NCBI RefSeq assembly: GCF_003349955.1
Contig: NZ_QLKQ01000036.1
Location: 1 to 64,000, forward strand
Direction of reading: 5' to 3'
Length of the DNA: 64,000 nt
Source of the DNA: Azospirillum brasilense
Lineage (GTDB): Bacteria > Pseudomonadota > Alphaproteobacteria > Azospirillales > Azospirillaceae
Below the pieces are notes generated by a model, which was not told the DNA's origin, made no database searches, and saw nothing but the letters and a program-made list of their open reading frames with translations. The translations under genes and the position numbers were made by a program. The first letter of the stretch is position 1, and every line of letters starts with the position of its first letter. This document shows positions 33,062 to 40,230 of this stretch, piece after piece.

Positions 33062-34351
33062 TCACTCGTAGCCCAGCGTGTGGGGAATCCACAGGGCGAG
33101 TTGCGGCAGGGCGGCGACCAGGGCCAGCGCCACGAACATCGCCAGGATCAGCCAGCCGACCCAGCGCACCGTCGCCTCCATGGTGGTTCCGGCGATCTTG
33201 CAGGTGACCATCAGGTTGACGGCCATGGGGGGCGTGAACTGGCCGATGGCCAGCTTCATGGTCAGGATCACCCCGAACCACACCAGATCCCACTGGAAGT
33301 GGTTGGCGATGGGTACCAGGATCGGCAGCAGGATCAGGAAGGTGGACACGCCGTCCAGGAACATCCCGATCACCACCAGCACGCCGATCAGCAGCGCCAG
33401 CACGCCGTATTCGCCGATCCCCAGCCCCAGGATGCCCCGCGCCACCGGGTCGATGATGCCGAGCGTCGCGGTCGCCCAGGCGAAGACGCCGGCCAGCGCC
33501 ACCACCGTCAGGATCACCCCCGACACCTCCGCCGCCTCGACCAGCAGGCCGTAGAGGTCGCGCAGGGTCAGGGTGCGGTAGACGAAGAAGCCGACGAACA
33601 GGCCGTAGGCCGCGGCGACCACCGCCGCCTCGGTCGGGGTGAACAGCCCGCCGCGCAGCCCGCCGAGGATGACCACCGGGGCCATCAGACCCCACACCGC
33701 CTCGCGCAAGGCGGGCCACAGCGGCGGGCGCGCCTCGCCCTCCCGCGCCGTCTCGCCGAAGCCGTGGCGGCGCGACAGCCAGACCGCCGGGACGATCAGC
33801 GCCAGACCAGCGAGGATGCCCGGCACGATCCCGGCGGCGAACAGGGCCGGAACCGACGCCTGCGGCACCAGGATGCTGTAGACGATGAAGGCGATGGAGG
33901 GCGGAATCAGGATGTCGGTCGCCGCCGCGGCGCCGATGACGCTGGCCGTGAAGGCGCGGGGATAGCCCTCCTTCAGCATGGCCGCGGTCATCACGGCGCC
34001 GACCGCGGCGGAGGTCGCCGGGCCGGAGCCGGAGATGCCGCCCATGAACATCGCGACGACGATGGCGACCGCCGGCAGCGCCCCCTGCCGCTTGCCGACC
34101 ACCGCCAGGGCGAAGGCGACCAGCCGCGCCGCCACCCCCGACCGCTCGAAGATCAGCCCGGTCAGGACGAACATCGGAATGGCGAGCAGCGGGTACTTCG
34201 CCACCCCGGTGTAGACCGTGGTGGACAGCGACAGGATGCCCGAGCCCTCCAGCGCGATGGCGACGGCCCCGGCGAACGCCAGCCCCACCCCGATGGGCAC
34301 GCCGAGGAACAGCAGCAGGAAGAAGCCGGCGAACAGCAGCAGCGGGATCAT
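33062..34351 (-). CDS. dctM: TRAP transporter large permease (DctM)
   Basis: A 429-residue membrane protein with about twelve hydrophobic segments. Family hallmarks include GVPIGVGLAFAGA, GISGSGPATSAAVGAVM, IPPSIAFIVYSIL and the C-terminal FGVILTMKLAIGQFTPPMAV. It is the ion-coupled transport subunit that takes substrate from the periplasmic binding protein. The start at 34351 overlaps the small permease gene by 4 bp; the open frame upstream of it is a shadow. Confidence 0.94.
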   Translation of the reverse strand: MIPLLLFAGFFLLLFLGVPIGVGLAFAGAVAIALEGSGILSLSTTVYTGVAKYPLLAIPMFVLTGLIFERSGVAARLVAFALAVVGKRQGALPAVAIVVAMFMGGISGSGPATSAAVGAVMTAAMLKEGYPRAFTASVIGAAAATDILIPPSIAFIVYSILVPQASVPALFAAGIVPGILAGLALIVPAVWLSRRHGFGETAREGEARPPLWPALREAVWGLMAPVVILGGLRGGLFTPTEAAVVAAAYGLFVGFFVYRTLTLRDLYGLLVEAAEVSGVILTVVALAGVFAWATATLGIIDPVARGILGLGIGEYGVLALLIGVLVVIGMFLDGVSTFLILLPILVPIANHFQWDLVWFGVILTMKLAIGQFTPPMAVNLMVTCKIAGTTMEATVRWVGWLILAMFVALALVAALPQLALWIPHTLGYE

Positions 34352-34872
34352 GGCTCGCCGGCCCCCGCCCGCAGGATGTCCGGCCGCCGGACCACCCGCA
34401 CCGCCCGCCCGAGCGCCCGCAGCGTGACCACCGCCGACAGCAGCGGAAGCCACAGCGTGTAGAGCCATTGCGGCACGCCGAGACCGGGCGAGGAAATCTC
34501 GAACCGGTACTCGTCGATGGTCATCAATGTGCCCAGCGCGACCAGCGCCCCGAACACCAGGGCCGTGACGCCGAGCGCCAGCAGCTCCGCCCGCAACCGC
34601 CCGCGCGGCCCGAACCGGTCGATCAGGAAGCCGATGCGGATGTGATGGTCGCGCGCCACCGCAACCGAGGCGCCCAGCAGGGTCATCACCACCATCAGGA
34701 CGATGGCGTATTCCTCCGTGAAGGCCAGCGAGACGTTGGTGGTGTAGCGCGTCACCACGTTGGCGAAGGTGATCAGCCCCATGACCGCAATCGCGGCGGC
34801 GGCCAGCGCCTCCTCGATGGCAAGGGGGACGCGGGGCGTGTCCGCGCCAGATTCGGGGTTGGGTTCGGCCAT
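34348..34872 (-). CDS. dctQ: TRAP transporter small permease (DctQ)
   Basis: A 174-residue membrane protein with four hydrophobic segments and the DctQ pattern VMGLITFANVVTRY, EEYAIVLMVVMTLLGASVA and RDHHIRIGFLIDR. It forms the transport unit with DctM. Start chosen at 34872, giving the usual short polar N terminus; coupled to dctM by a 4-bp overlap and 8 bp after dctP. Confidence 0.93.
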   Translation of the reverse strand: MAEPNPESGADTPRVPLAIEEALAAAAIAVMGLITFANVVTRYTTNVSLAFTEEYAIVLMVVMTLLGASVAVARDHHIRIGFLIDRFGPRGRLRAELLALGVTALVFGALVALGTLMTIDEYRFEISSPGLGVPQWLYTLWLPLLSAVVTLRALGRAVRVVRRPDILRAGAGEP

Positions 34873-34880
34873 CGCGGGTC

Positions 34881-35918
34881 TCAGCGGCTCCTCGCCACGG
34901 CCTCTTCGGCCTTGCGCACGAGGTCGGCGCCGACCGTCTGCGTCCATTTCTCGTAGACCGGGCGGGTCGCCTTGCGGAAGGCCGCCACATCGGTCTGCTC
35001 CGTGGTCACCACCTGCACCCCGTGGGACGCCAGGGCGGTCAGGGCGGAGCGGTCCTCGGCGGTCAGGCCCTGGCGCGACAGGGCGGTGAACTCGGCGGCG
35101 GCCTGCACCGCAGCGTCGTGGACGAGCGCCCGGTCCTCCGGCGTCCAGCTCTCCCACACCTCCTTGTTGGCGATGAACAGCCCGGCGTCGGCGATGTAGT
35201 TCCACAGCGTCAGATGCTTCTGGTTCAGGCCGTAGAGCTTGGCGGCGAGGAACAGGCTGACCGGGTTCTCCTGCCCGTCCACGGCGCCGGTGGACAGGGC
35301 GGGCTGCAGGTCGGCGAAGGTCATCTGGGTCGGGTTGGCGCCCAGCGCGGTGAAGATGTCGTTGAAGATGGGCGACCCGACGACGCGGACCTTCAGCCCC
35401 TTCAGATCATCCGGCGTGCGCACCGGCTTTTTCGAGTTGGACAGGGCGCGGAACCCATTCTCGCCCACGGCCAGCGGCATGACCTGCTTGGATTCCAGGA
35501 TGCCGAACAGCGCCTTGCCCGGCTCGCCCTGGGCGACCGCGTCGAACGCCTTGCTGTCCGGGAACAGGAAGGGCAGCGAGAAGAGGTTGGCCTCCTTCAC
35601 CGTCGGCGACAGGTTGATGGTGGAGTTCACCAGCAGGTCGATGGAGCCCTGGCGCAGTCCGGTGAACTCCCGCGTGTTGTCGCCGCCGACGAGGCTGGAG
35701 CCGGGATAGACCTTCACGGTGATGCGGCCCCCGGTCTTCTCGGTGACCAGCTCGGCCCAGCGGTAGGCCCCCTCCGCGATGGGGATGGGGCGGCTGCCGA
35801 CCACCGACAGCTTGTATTCGCTCTTGTACTCGGCCGCGCCAGCGGGCACGGAGACGGCGGCCAGCGCGCCGAACAGGGTCAGCGCGGCGGCCAGCAGGGG
35901 GCGCGTTCTCGTCAGCAT
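34881..35918 (-). CDS. dctP: TRAP transporter substrate-binding protein (DctP)
   Basis: A 345-residue periplasmic binding protein with signal peptide (MLTRTRPLLAAALTLFGALA, cleaved after AGA). Conserved features: the carboxylate-binding arginine region KVRVVGSPIFNDIFTALGANP, SLPFLFPDSKAFDAV and TGAVDGQENPVSLF. TRAP binding proteins of this kind usually capture small organic acids, including hydroxy acids and sulfonates. The ligand is not deducible. The first 30 bp upstream hold the end of the E1 beta gene region, confirming operon linkage. Confidence 0.93.
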   Translation of the reverse strand: MLTRTRPLLAAALTLFGALAAVSVPAGAAEYKSEYKLSVVGSRPIPIAEGAYRWAELVTEKTGGRITVKVYPGSSLVGGDNTREFTGLRQGSIDLLVNSTINLSPTVKEANLFSLPFLFPDSKAFDAVAQGEPGKALFGILESKQVMPLAVGENGFRALSNSKKPVRTPDDLKGLKVRVVGSPIFNDIFTALGANPTQMTFADLQPALSTGAVDGQENPVSLFLAAKLYGLNQKHLTLWNYIADAGLFIANKEVWESWTPEDRALVHDAAVQAAAEFTALSRQGLTAEDRSALTALASHGVQVVTTEQTDVAAFRKATRPVYEKWTQTVGADLVRKAEEAVARSR

Positions 35919-35947
35919 GAACAGGAACTCCGAAGAGGGGAATGGGG

Positions 35948-36931
35948 TCAGGAGCGCCAGGAGACCAGACCGGCGGCCGCGGCGGCGACCGCCGGGGCGG
36001 TGATCCGGCTCGCCGGTTCCAGCGCCGGGGAATAGGGGACGGGGATGCGCGGGGCGCCCAGCCGGCGCACCGGCGCCTTCAGCGCGCCGAACAGCGCGTC
36101 GGCCACGGTCGCCGCGATCTCCGCGCCGAAGCCGGCCACCTCGACCGCCTCGTGCACCACCAGCAGCCGCCCGGTGCGGGCGACTGAATCCAGAACCGCG
36201 CCGCGGTCCCACGGCCACAGACTGCGCAGGTCGAGGATGTCCAGCGACACGCCCTGCGTCTCGGCCAGGGTGGCGGCTTCCTCGGCGATGCGGACGCCGC
36301 CGGACCAGGTGACGACGGTCACGTCGCGGCCCTCGCGCACGCGGCGGGCGACGCCGATCGGCACCTCCCAGTCGCCGTCCAGCGGCACCTCGCCCTCCGC
36401 GGGCCACAGGTCCTTGTGCTCCAGATGGACCACCGGGTCATCGGAACGGATGGCGGCGCGGAGCAGCCCGTAATTGTCGGCGGGCGTCGCCGGGGCCAGC
36501 ACGACGAGGCCGGGGATGTGGACGTACCAGGACTCCAGCGACTGCGAATGCTGGGCGGCGGAGTTGCTCCACAGCCCGACCGGCTGGCGCACCACCAGCG
36601 GCACGCGGGCCTGCCCGCCGAACATGTAGCGCGCCTTGGCCGCCTGGTTGACCAGCTCGTCCACCGCGCAGAGCGCGAAGTCGGAGAAGCGCATCTCCAC
36701 CACCGGACGGGTGCCGAGCAGGGCGGCGCCGACCGCGCCGCCCATGATGGCGGCCTCGGAGATCGGCGTGTCGACGACGCGGGTCGGGCCGAATTCGGCC
36801 TGGAGCCCCTGGTACTGGCCGAACACACCGCCGCGGCCGATGTCCTCGCCGAGCGTCCAGACGGCGGGATCGGCGGCCAGCTCGTGGGCGAGGGCGAGGC
36901 GCGCCGCCTCGCGGTAGGTCAGGCGGCTCAT
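35948..36931 (-). CDS. 2-oxoacid/acetoin dehydrogenase E1 component, beta subunit
   Basis: A 327-residue transketolase-like beta subunit. LGEDIGRGGVFGQYQGLQ, TPISEAAIMGGAVGAAL and SLESWYVHIPGLVVLAPATP are typical of PdhB/AcoB. With the alpha subunit it makes a thiamine-diphosphate enzyme that decarboxylates a 2-oxoacid or cleaves a diketone-type substrate. No E2 (lipoyl transferase) or E3 gene follows; the next genes are a TRAP transporter. It starts with a 4-bp overlap with the alpha gene. Confidence 0.92.
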   Translation of the reverse strand: MSRLTYREAARLALAHELAADPAVWTLGEDIGRGGVFGQYQGLQAEFGPTRVVDTPISEAAIMGGAVGAALLGTRPVVEMRFSDFALCAVDELVNQAAKARYMFGGQARVPLVVRQPVGLWSNSAAQHSQSLESWYVHIPGLVVLAPATPADNYGLLRAAIRSDDPVVHLEHKDLWPAEGEVPLDGDWEVPIGVARRVREGRDVTVVTWSGGVRIAEEAATLAETQGVSLDILDLRSLWPWDRGAVLDSVARTGRLLVVHEAVEVAGFGAEIAATVADALFGALKAPVRRLGAPRIPVPYSPALEPASRITAPAVAAAAAGLVSWRS

Positions 36932-37932
36932 TGCGGCGCTCCGATGTCCTGTACGTCGGTGAAGGCGGTGCCGAGGTCCGGCCAGGGGCTGTCCAGAGCC
37001 GTGGCGAGGGCGGCGGCCAGCGCCTCGCGCTCGTGGCGCTCGACACGCTCCAGCGCGTCCGGCGTCACGCCGAGTCCGGCCAGCGTGGCGGCGGCGCGGC
37101 GGATCGGGTCGTTGCCGGCGAGCTGCGCCTGCACCTCCGCCGCGTCGCGGTAGGTGGCCGGGTCGCTGGAGGTGTGGCCGCGGAAACGGTAGGTGCGGGC
37201 GTGCAGGAATTGCGGCCCTCCGCCCTCGCGCACGGCGCGGACGAGGGCCGCCGCCGCCGCGTCCACCGCCGCCAGGTCGTTGCCGTCCACCACGGTGACC
37301 GGGATGCCCAGGCTTTCCGCCCGAACGCCGGGGCCGCCGCCCGCCGACACGCTGCCGGTGCGGGTGGTGGCGCCATAGCCGTTGTCCTCGCAGACGAACA
37401 GCACCGGCAGGCGGAAGGCGGCGGCCCAGTTCAACGCCTCCAGGAAGGGGCCGCGGTTGGTGGCGCCGTCGCCGAAGAAGCAGACGGCGATCCGGTCCTC
37501 GCCCTTCAGCGCGATGGCGTGGGCGGCGCCGACCGCGATGGGCAGGCCGGCGGCCACGACGCCGTTGGCGCCCAGCATGCCGACCGAGAAGTCGGCGATG
37601 TGCATCGATCCGCCCTTGCCGCCGCAGGTGCCCCCGGCCCGCCCGCACAGCTCGCGGAACATGGCCAGCGGGTCGGCGCCCTTGGCGATGGTGTGGCCAT
37701 GGCCGCGGTGCGTGCTGGTCAGCACGTCGTCCTCGCGCAGATTCGCCCCGACCGCGGCGGCGATGGCCTCCTGCCCGATGGACAGATGGATGTAGCCCGC
37801 CACCTGCCCGGCCTTGTGGGCCTCGTCGGCCAGCGTTTCGAAGACGCGAATCCGCTGCATCGTGGCGTACAGCCCCAGGAGCCGCTCCGCATCGGGTGCA
37901 GCGGCGTCCGGGGGCGAACTCGGTAGTGCCAT
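36928..37932 (-). CDS. 2-oxoacid/acetoin dehydrogenase E1 component, alpha subunit
   Basis: A 334-residue thiamine-diphosphate subunit. GYIHLSIGQEAIAAAVG, the histidine-rich STHRGHGHTIAKG, GKGGSMHI and the cofactor motif GDGATNRGPFLEALN are present, and FRGHTSSDPATYR is in place. Closest in style to acetoin dehydrogenase AcoA or pyruvate dehydrogenase alpha. It is the first gene of the leftward operon; a copy of the AT-rich cluster motif lies 20 bp before its start codon. Confidence 0.93.
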   Translation of the reverse strand: MALPSSPPDAAAPDAERLLGLYATMQRIRVFETLADEAHKAGQVAGYIHLSIGQEAIAAAVGANLREDDVLTSTHRGHGHTIAKGADPLAMFRELCGRAGGTCGGKGGSMHIADFSVGMLGANGVVAAGLPIAVGAAHAIALKGEDRIAVCFFGDGATNRGPFLEALNWAAAFRLPVLFVCEDNGYGATTRTGSVSAGGGPGVRAESLGIPVTVVDGNDLAAVDAAAAALVRAVREGGGPQFLHARTYRFRGHTSSDPATYRDAAEVQAQLAGNDPIRRAAATLAGLGVTPDALERVERHEREALAAALATALDSPWPDLGTAFTDVQDIGAPQ

Positions 37933-37951
37933 GGATGTCCGTGCCTTGATT

Positions 37952-37972
37952 ATCTATTTTCCTACTAGGTAA
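37952..37972. promoter_or_regulatory. AT-rich cluster motif, copy c (possible operator)
   Basis: ATCTATTTTCCTACTAGG followed by TAA lies 20 bp before the E1 alpha start. It matches the copies at 38746-38766 (read on the minus strand) and 38962-38982 at 16 of 21 positions or so, with ATCTATT and TAGG identical and equally spaced. The stretch TTTTCCTA-C-TAGGTAAA is itself nearly palindromic. Position between promoter and start suggests repression. Confidence 0.45.
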
Positions 37973-38089
37973 ATTGAGTTTATTCACACCCGCATATGCA
38001 TTTCCAGAAGATTTTTGGCAAACCAGAAGATTATGCTTTCCTTAATATGTAAAATATCGGCGGGTGGCCACGGGGGTCGGTGGCTGCCT

Positions 38090-38704
38090 TCAGCCCTCGC
38101 CGTGCGAAAGGACCAGAAACAGCCGAGCCTCCACATCGTCGGCGTTGCGGCACTGGTAGGTCCGTTCCGCCTCGAACAGGACGGCGTCGCCGGCCACGAG
38201 ACGGTGCGATCCCTTGCCGACGCACAGTTCCACGGCCCCCTCCGCCACCACCAGATTGATGCTGGCGCCGGAGGAAACGCCGCCGCCGGTTTCGCATCCT
38301 CCCGGCCGCAGGCGGATTTCGAGGAAGTCGGCCCCCCGCCCCTCCCCCGGCGGCGCGAGGAGCCGTGACCGCACCAGCCCGTCCGGCGAGACGAAGCTGC
38401 GCGCCTGATCCTCCCGCATCAGAAGCACGTCGCCCCGCCCGTCCAGCCGGGTCAGCGCCGTCAGCGTCACGTCCAGGGCGCGGGCGATCTTCCACAGCAC
38501 GGTGATGGTGGGGGCGCTCCGTCCCAGCTCGATCTGTCCCAGCATCGCCCGGCTGACCCCGGACAGGCGGGCCAGCCGCTCCAGAGACAGCCCCTGGCGG
38601 GTGCGCAACCGTCTCAGATTGCGGCCAAGGGCGGCGGGAATCGCCGAGTCCGGCGTGCTGGGGGCGTAGTCGTCGTTCGCGGCGCTCACGGCTCGTTCCC
38701 TCAT
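38090..38704 (-). CDS. XRE family regulator with C-terminal cupin domain
   Basis: A 204-residue regulator. Residues about 25-80 form a lambda-repressor-type helix-turn-helix (LGRNLRRLRTRQGLSLERLA, then SGVSRAMLGQIELGRSAPT). Residues about 120-200 form a cupin beta-barrel that senses a small ligand. The layout is that of SutR/PuuR-like regulators, several of which control sulfur or amine utilisation genes. I prefer the ATG at 38704, with AGGGAAAG upstream; an ATG at 38746 would lie inside the conserved AT-rich motif. It is the only regulator gene within the sulfur/amine region, so it is the obvious candidate to bind the repeated motif. Confidence 0.88.
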   Translation of the reverse strand: MRERAVSAANDDYAPSTPDSAIPAALGRNLRRLRTRQGLSLERLARLSGVSRAMLGQIELGRSAPTITVLWKIARALDVTLTALTRLDGRGDVLLMREDQARSFVSPDGLVRSRLLAPPGEGRGADFLEIRLRPGGCETGGGVSSGASINLVVAEGAVELCVGKGSHRLVAGDAVLFEAERTYQCRNADDVEARLFLVLSHGEG

Positions 38705-38745
38705 TGCGCAGGACTTTCCCTGCGACGAGGGGAGAATAACGCGCA

Positions 38746-38766
38746 TTGCCTACTATTCAAATAGAT
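38746..38766. promoter_or_regulatory. AT-rich cluster motif, copy d (possible operator)
   Basis: Read on the minus strand this is ATCTATTTGAATAGTAGG followed by CAA, about 42 bp before the XRE-cupin start. It agrees with copy e at 38962 at 17 of 21 positions. It contains CTATT-CA-AATAG, a short palindrome. Autoregulation of the XRE-cupin gene is the natural interpretation. Confidence 0.5.
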
Positions 38767-39300
38767 TTAACAGAGTCCAATTGCGCCACTTCATTGTACA
38801 ACAAACTCCACACGTGCTTACCAGAGGGTGAATGCCCCATCGGCGAGTTCCCGCTCGTGAGGAATGACACCGATCTTACGAGGGCTCCAACCAATTGCCT
38901 GAAAGTCTCACGCAGATGAAGGAGCAGCCCGCCACCGGAAACGGAAGTGACCATCCGTAATATCTATTGGAATAATAGGAAACAATCATCCGGCCCACCT
39001 CTTGATCCGCCGGAACTCCTTTCGCCGCGTCTTCGCACAATCGAGCGGAGGCTTGTCTGTTATAGCGGACCAATCGACGCCCGGGCCGCCGCCGATGCTT
39101 GAGGCCGTGGCGAAAGCCATGCATGGTCATATCCACCTTCGGCGGGCCGGCGCCATCCCATAGGCCGTATCGCCGAGCCGGATGTCCGCTCCCGCCCATC
39201 GACCTTTCATTTCCGCGTCCGCAAACCGCCGATTCCCCGGAGTCGGTGCATGGCGCCGGCTGCCGTTTTCCTCCGCCGCCCTTCCAAAGGAGCCGATTTC
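38767..39300. other. Long intergenic region before the encapsulin operon
   Basis: No convincing gene is visible in these 534 bp. They hold a copy of the AT-rich motif (38962-38982) and then about 300 bp of ordinary GC-rich sequence up to the encapsulin start. A 65-codon leftward frame (38757-38954) exists but has no family resemblance. The region is large enough for a regulated promoter with an untranslated leader for the encapsulin operon. Confidence 0.5.
38962..38982. promoter_or_regulatory. AT-rich cluster motif, copy e (possible operator)
   Basis: ATCTATTGGAATAATAGG followed by AAA, with the palindrome CTATT-GGAAT-AATAG. It is the best-formed copy. It lies in the gap between the XRE-cupin gene and the encapsulin operon, about 320 bp before the encapsulin start. 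Confidence 0.5.
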
Positions 39301-40230
39301 ATGTCCGAAGACACCGAGCTGCGCCGAACATTGAACGAGCAGGCGGCCCGCCAGCTCGCCAACGCCACGAAGACACGGGCGCAGTGGTCGGGCATAACGC
39401 CGCGCTGGCTGGTGTCCTTCCTGCCCTGGACCCCGGTGGAGGCCGGCATCTACCGCCTGAACCGGGTCGTCGATCCCCAGGGACAGGTGCGGACCGAGGT
39501 GGAGTGCAGCCCGCGCAACGACGCCGACCTGCCGGAAACCTTCGTCCCCTACGACGAGAACCCGCGGGAATATTCGCTGAACGCGGTCACCACCGTTCTC
39601 GACGTGCAGACCCGCGTCTCGGACCTCTACAGCCATCCGATCGACCAGATCCAGGAGCAGCTCCGCCTGCTGATCGAGAAGGTGAAGGAGCGCCAGGAGA
39701 GCGAGCTGATCAACAACGCCGAATACGGCCTGCTGACCAACGCCGCCCCCAGCCAGCGCATCAAGACGCGCAAGGGCCAGCCCACCCCCGACGATCTGGA
39801 CGAGCTGATCGCCAAGGTGTGGAAGGAGCCGGCCTTCTTCCTGGCCCACCCGCGCGCCATCGCCGCCTTCGGGCGCGAATGCACCCGCCGTGGCGTTCCG
39901 CCGCCCACGGTCACCCTGCACGGCTCGCCCTTCCTGACCTGGCGCGGCCTGCCGCTGATCCCCAGCGACAAGCTGCACGTCACCCCCGAAAGCCGCACCA
40001 GCATCCTCCTGCTGCGCACCGGCGAGGCGAAGCAGGGCGTGATCGGCCTGTTCCAGCCCGGCGTCCCCGGCGAGGTGGCCCCCAGCCTGTCGGTCCGCTT
40101 CATGGGGATCAACCGCAAGGCCATCGCCTCGTACCTGATCTCGCTCTACTGCTCGGCCGCGATCCTGACCGAGGATGCCATCGGCGTGCTGGAGGATGTC
40201 CATGTCGGCAACTATTATGACTACGCCTGA
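39301..40230 (+). CDS. srpI: Family 2A encapsulin nanocompartment shell protein
   Basis: A 309-residue HK97-fold shell protein of the Family 2A encapsulins (formerly SrpI, sulfur/major membrane protein I group). The sequence shows the family pattern: an N-terminal arm (LRRTLNEQAARQLANATKTR), the E-loop region and the A-domain with ISLYCSAAILTEDAIGVLEDV near the C terminus ending in YDYA. Sixty copies would form a roughly 25-nm shell. Identity is strongly supported by the next gene, a cysteine desulfurase, the known cargo of this family. AAAGGAG precedes the ATG. The cargo gene begins inside the last 29 bp, coupling shell and cargo synthesis. Confidence 0.9.
   Translation: MSEDTELRRTLNEQAARQLANATKTRAQWSGITPRWLVSFLPWTPVEAGIYRLNRVVDPQGQVRTEVECSPRNDADLPETFVPYDENPREYSLNAVTTVLDVQTRVSDLYSHPIDQIQEQLRLLIEKVKERQESELINNAEYGLLTNAAPSQRIKTRKGQPTPDDLDELIAKVWKEPAFFLAHPRAIAAFGRECTRRGVPPPTVTLHGSPFLTWRGLPLIPSDKLHVTPESRTSILLLRTGEAKQGVIGLFQPGVPGEVAPSLSVRFMGINRKAIASYLISLYCSAAILTEDAIGVLEDVHVGNYYDYA

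Noticed and set aside
38757-38954. A 65-codon leftward frame near copy e of the AT-rich motif
   Set aside because: No ribosome site and no family resemblance; the motif copy is more simply explained as serving the flanking regulator and encapsulin genes.
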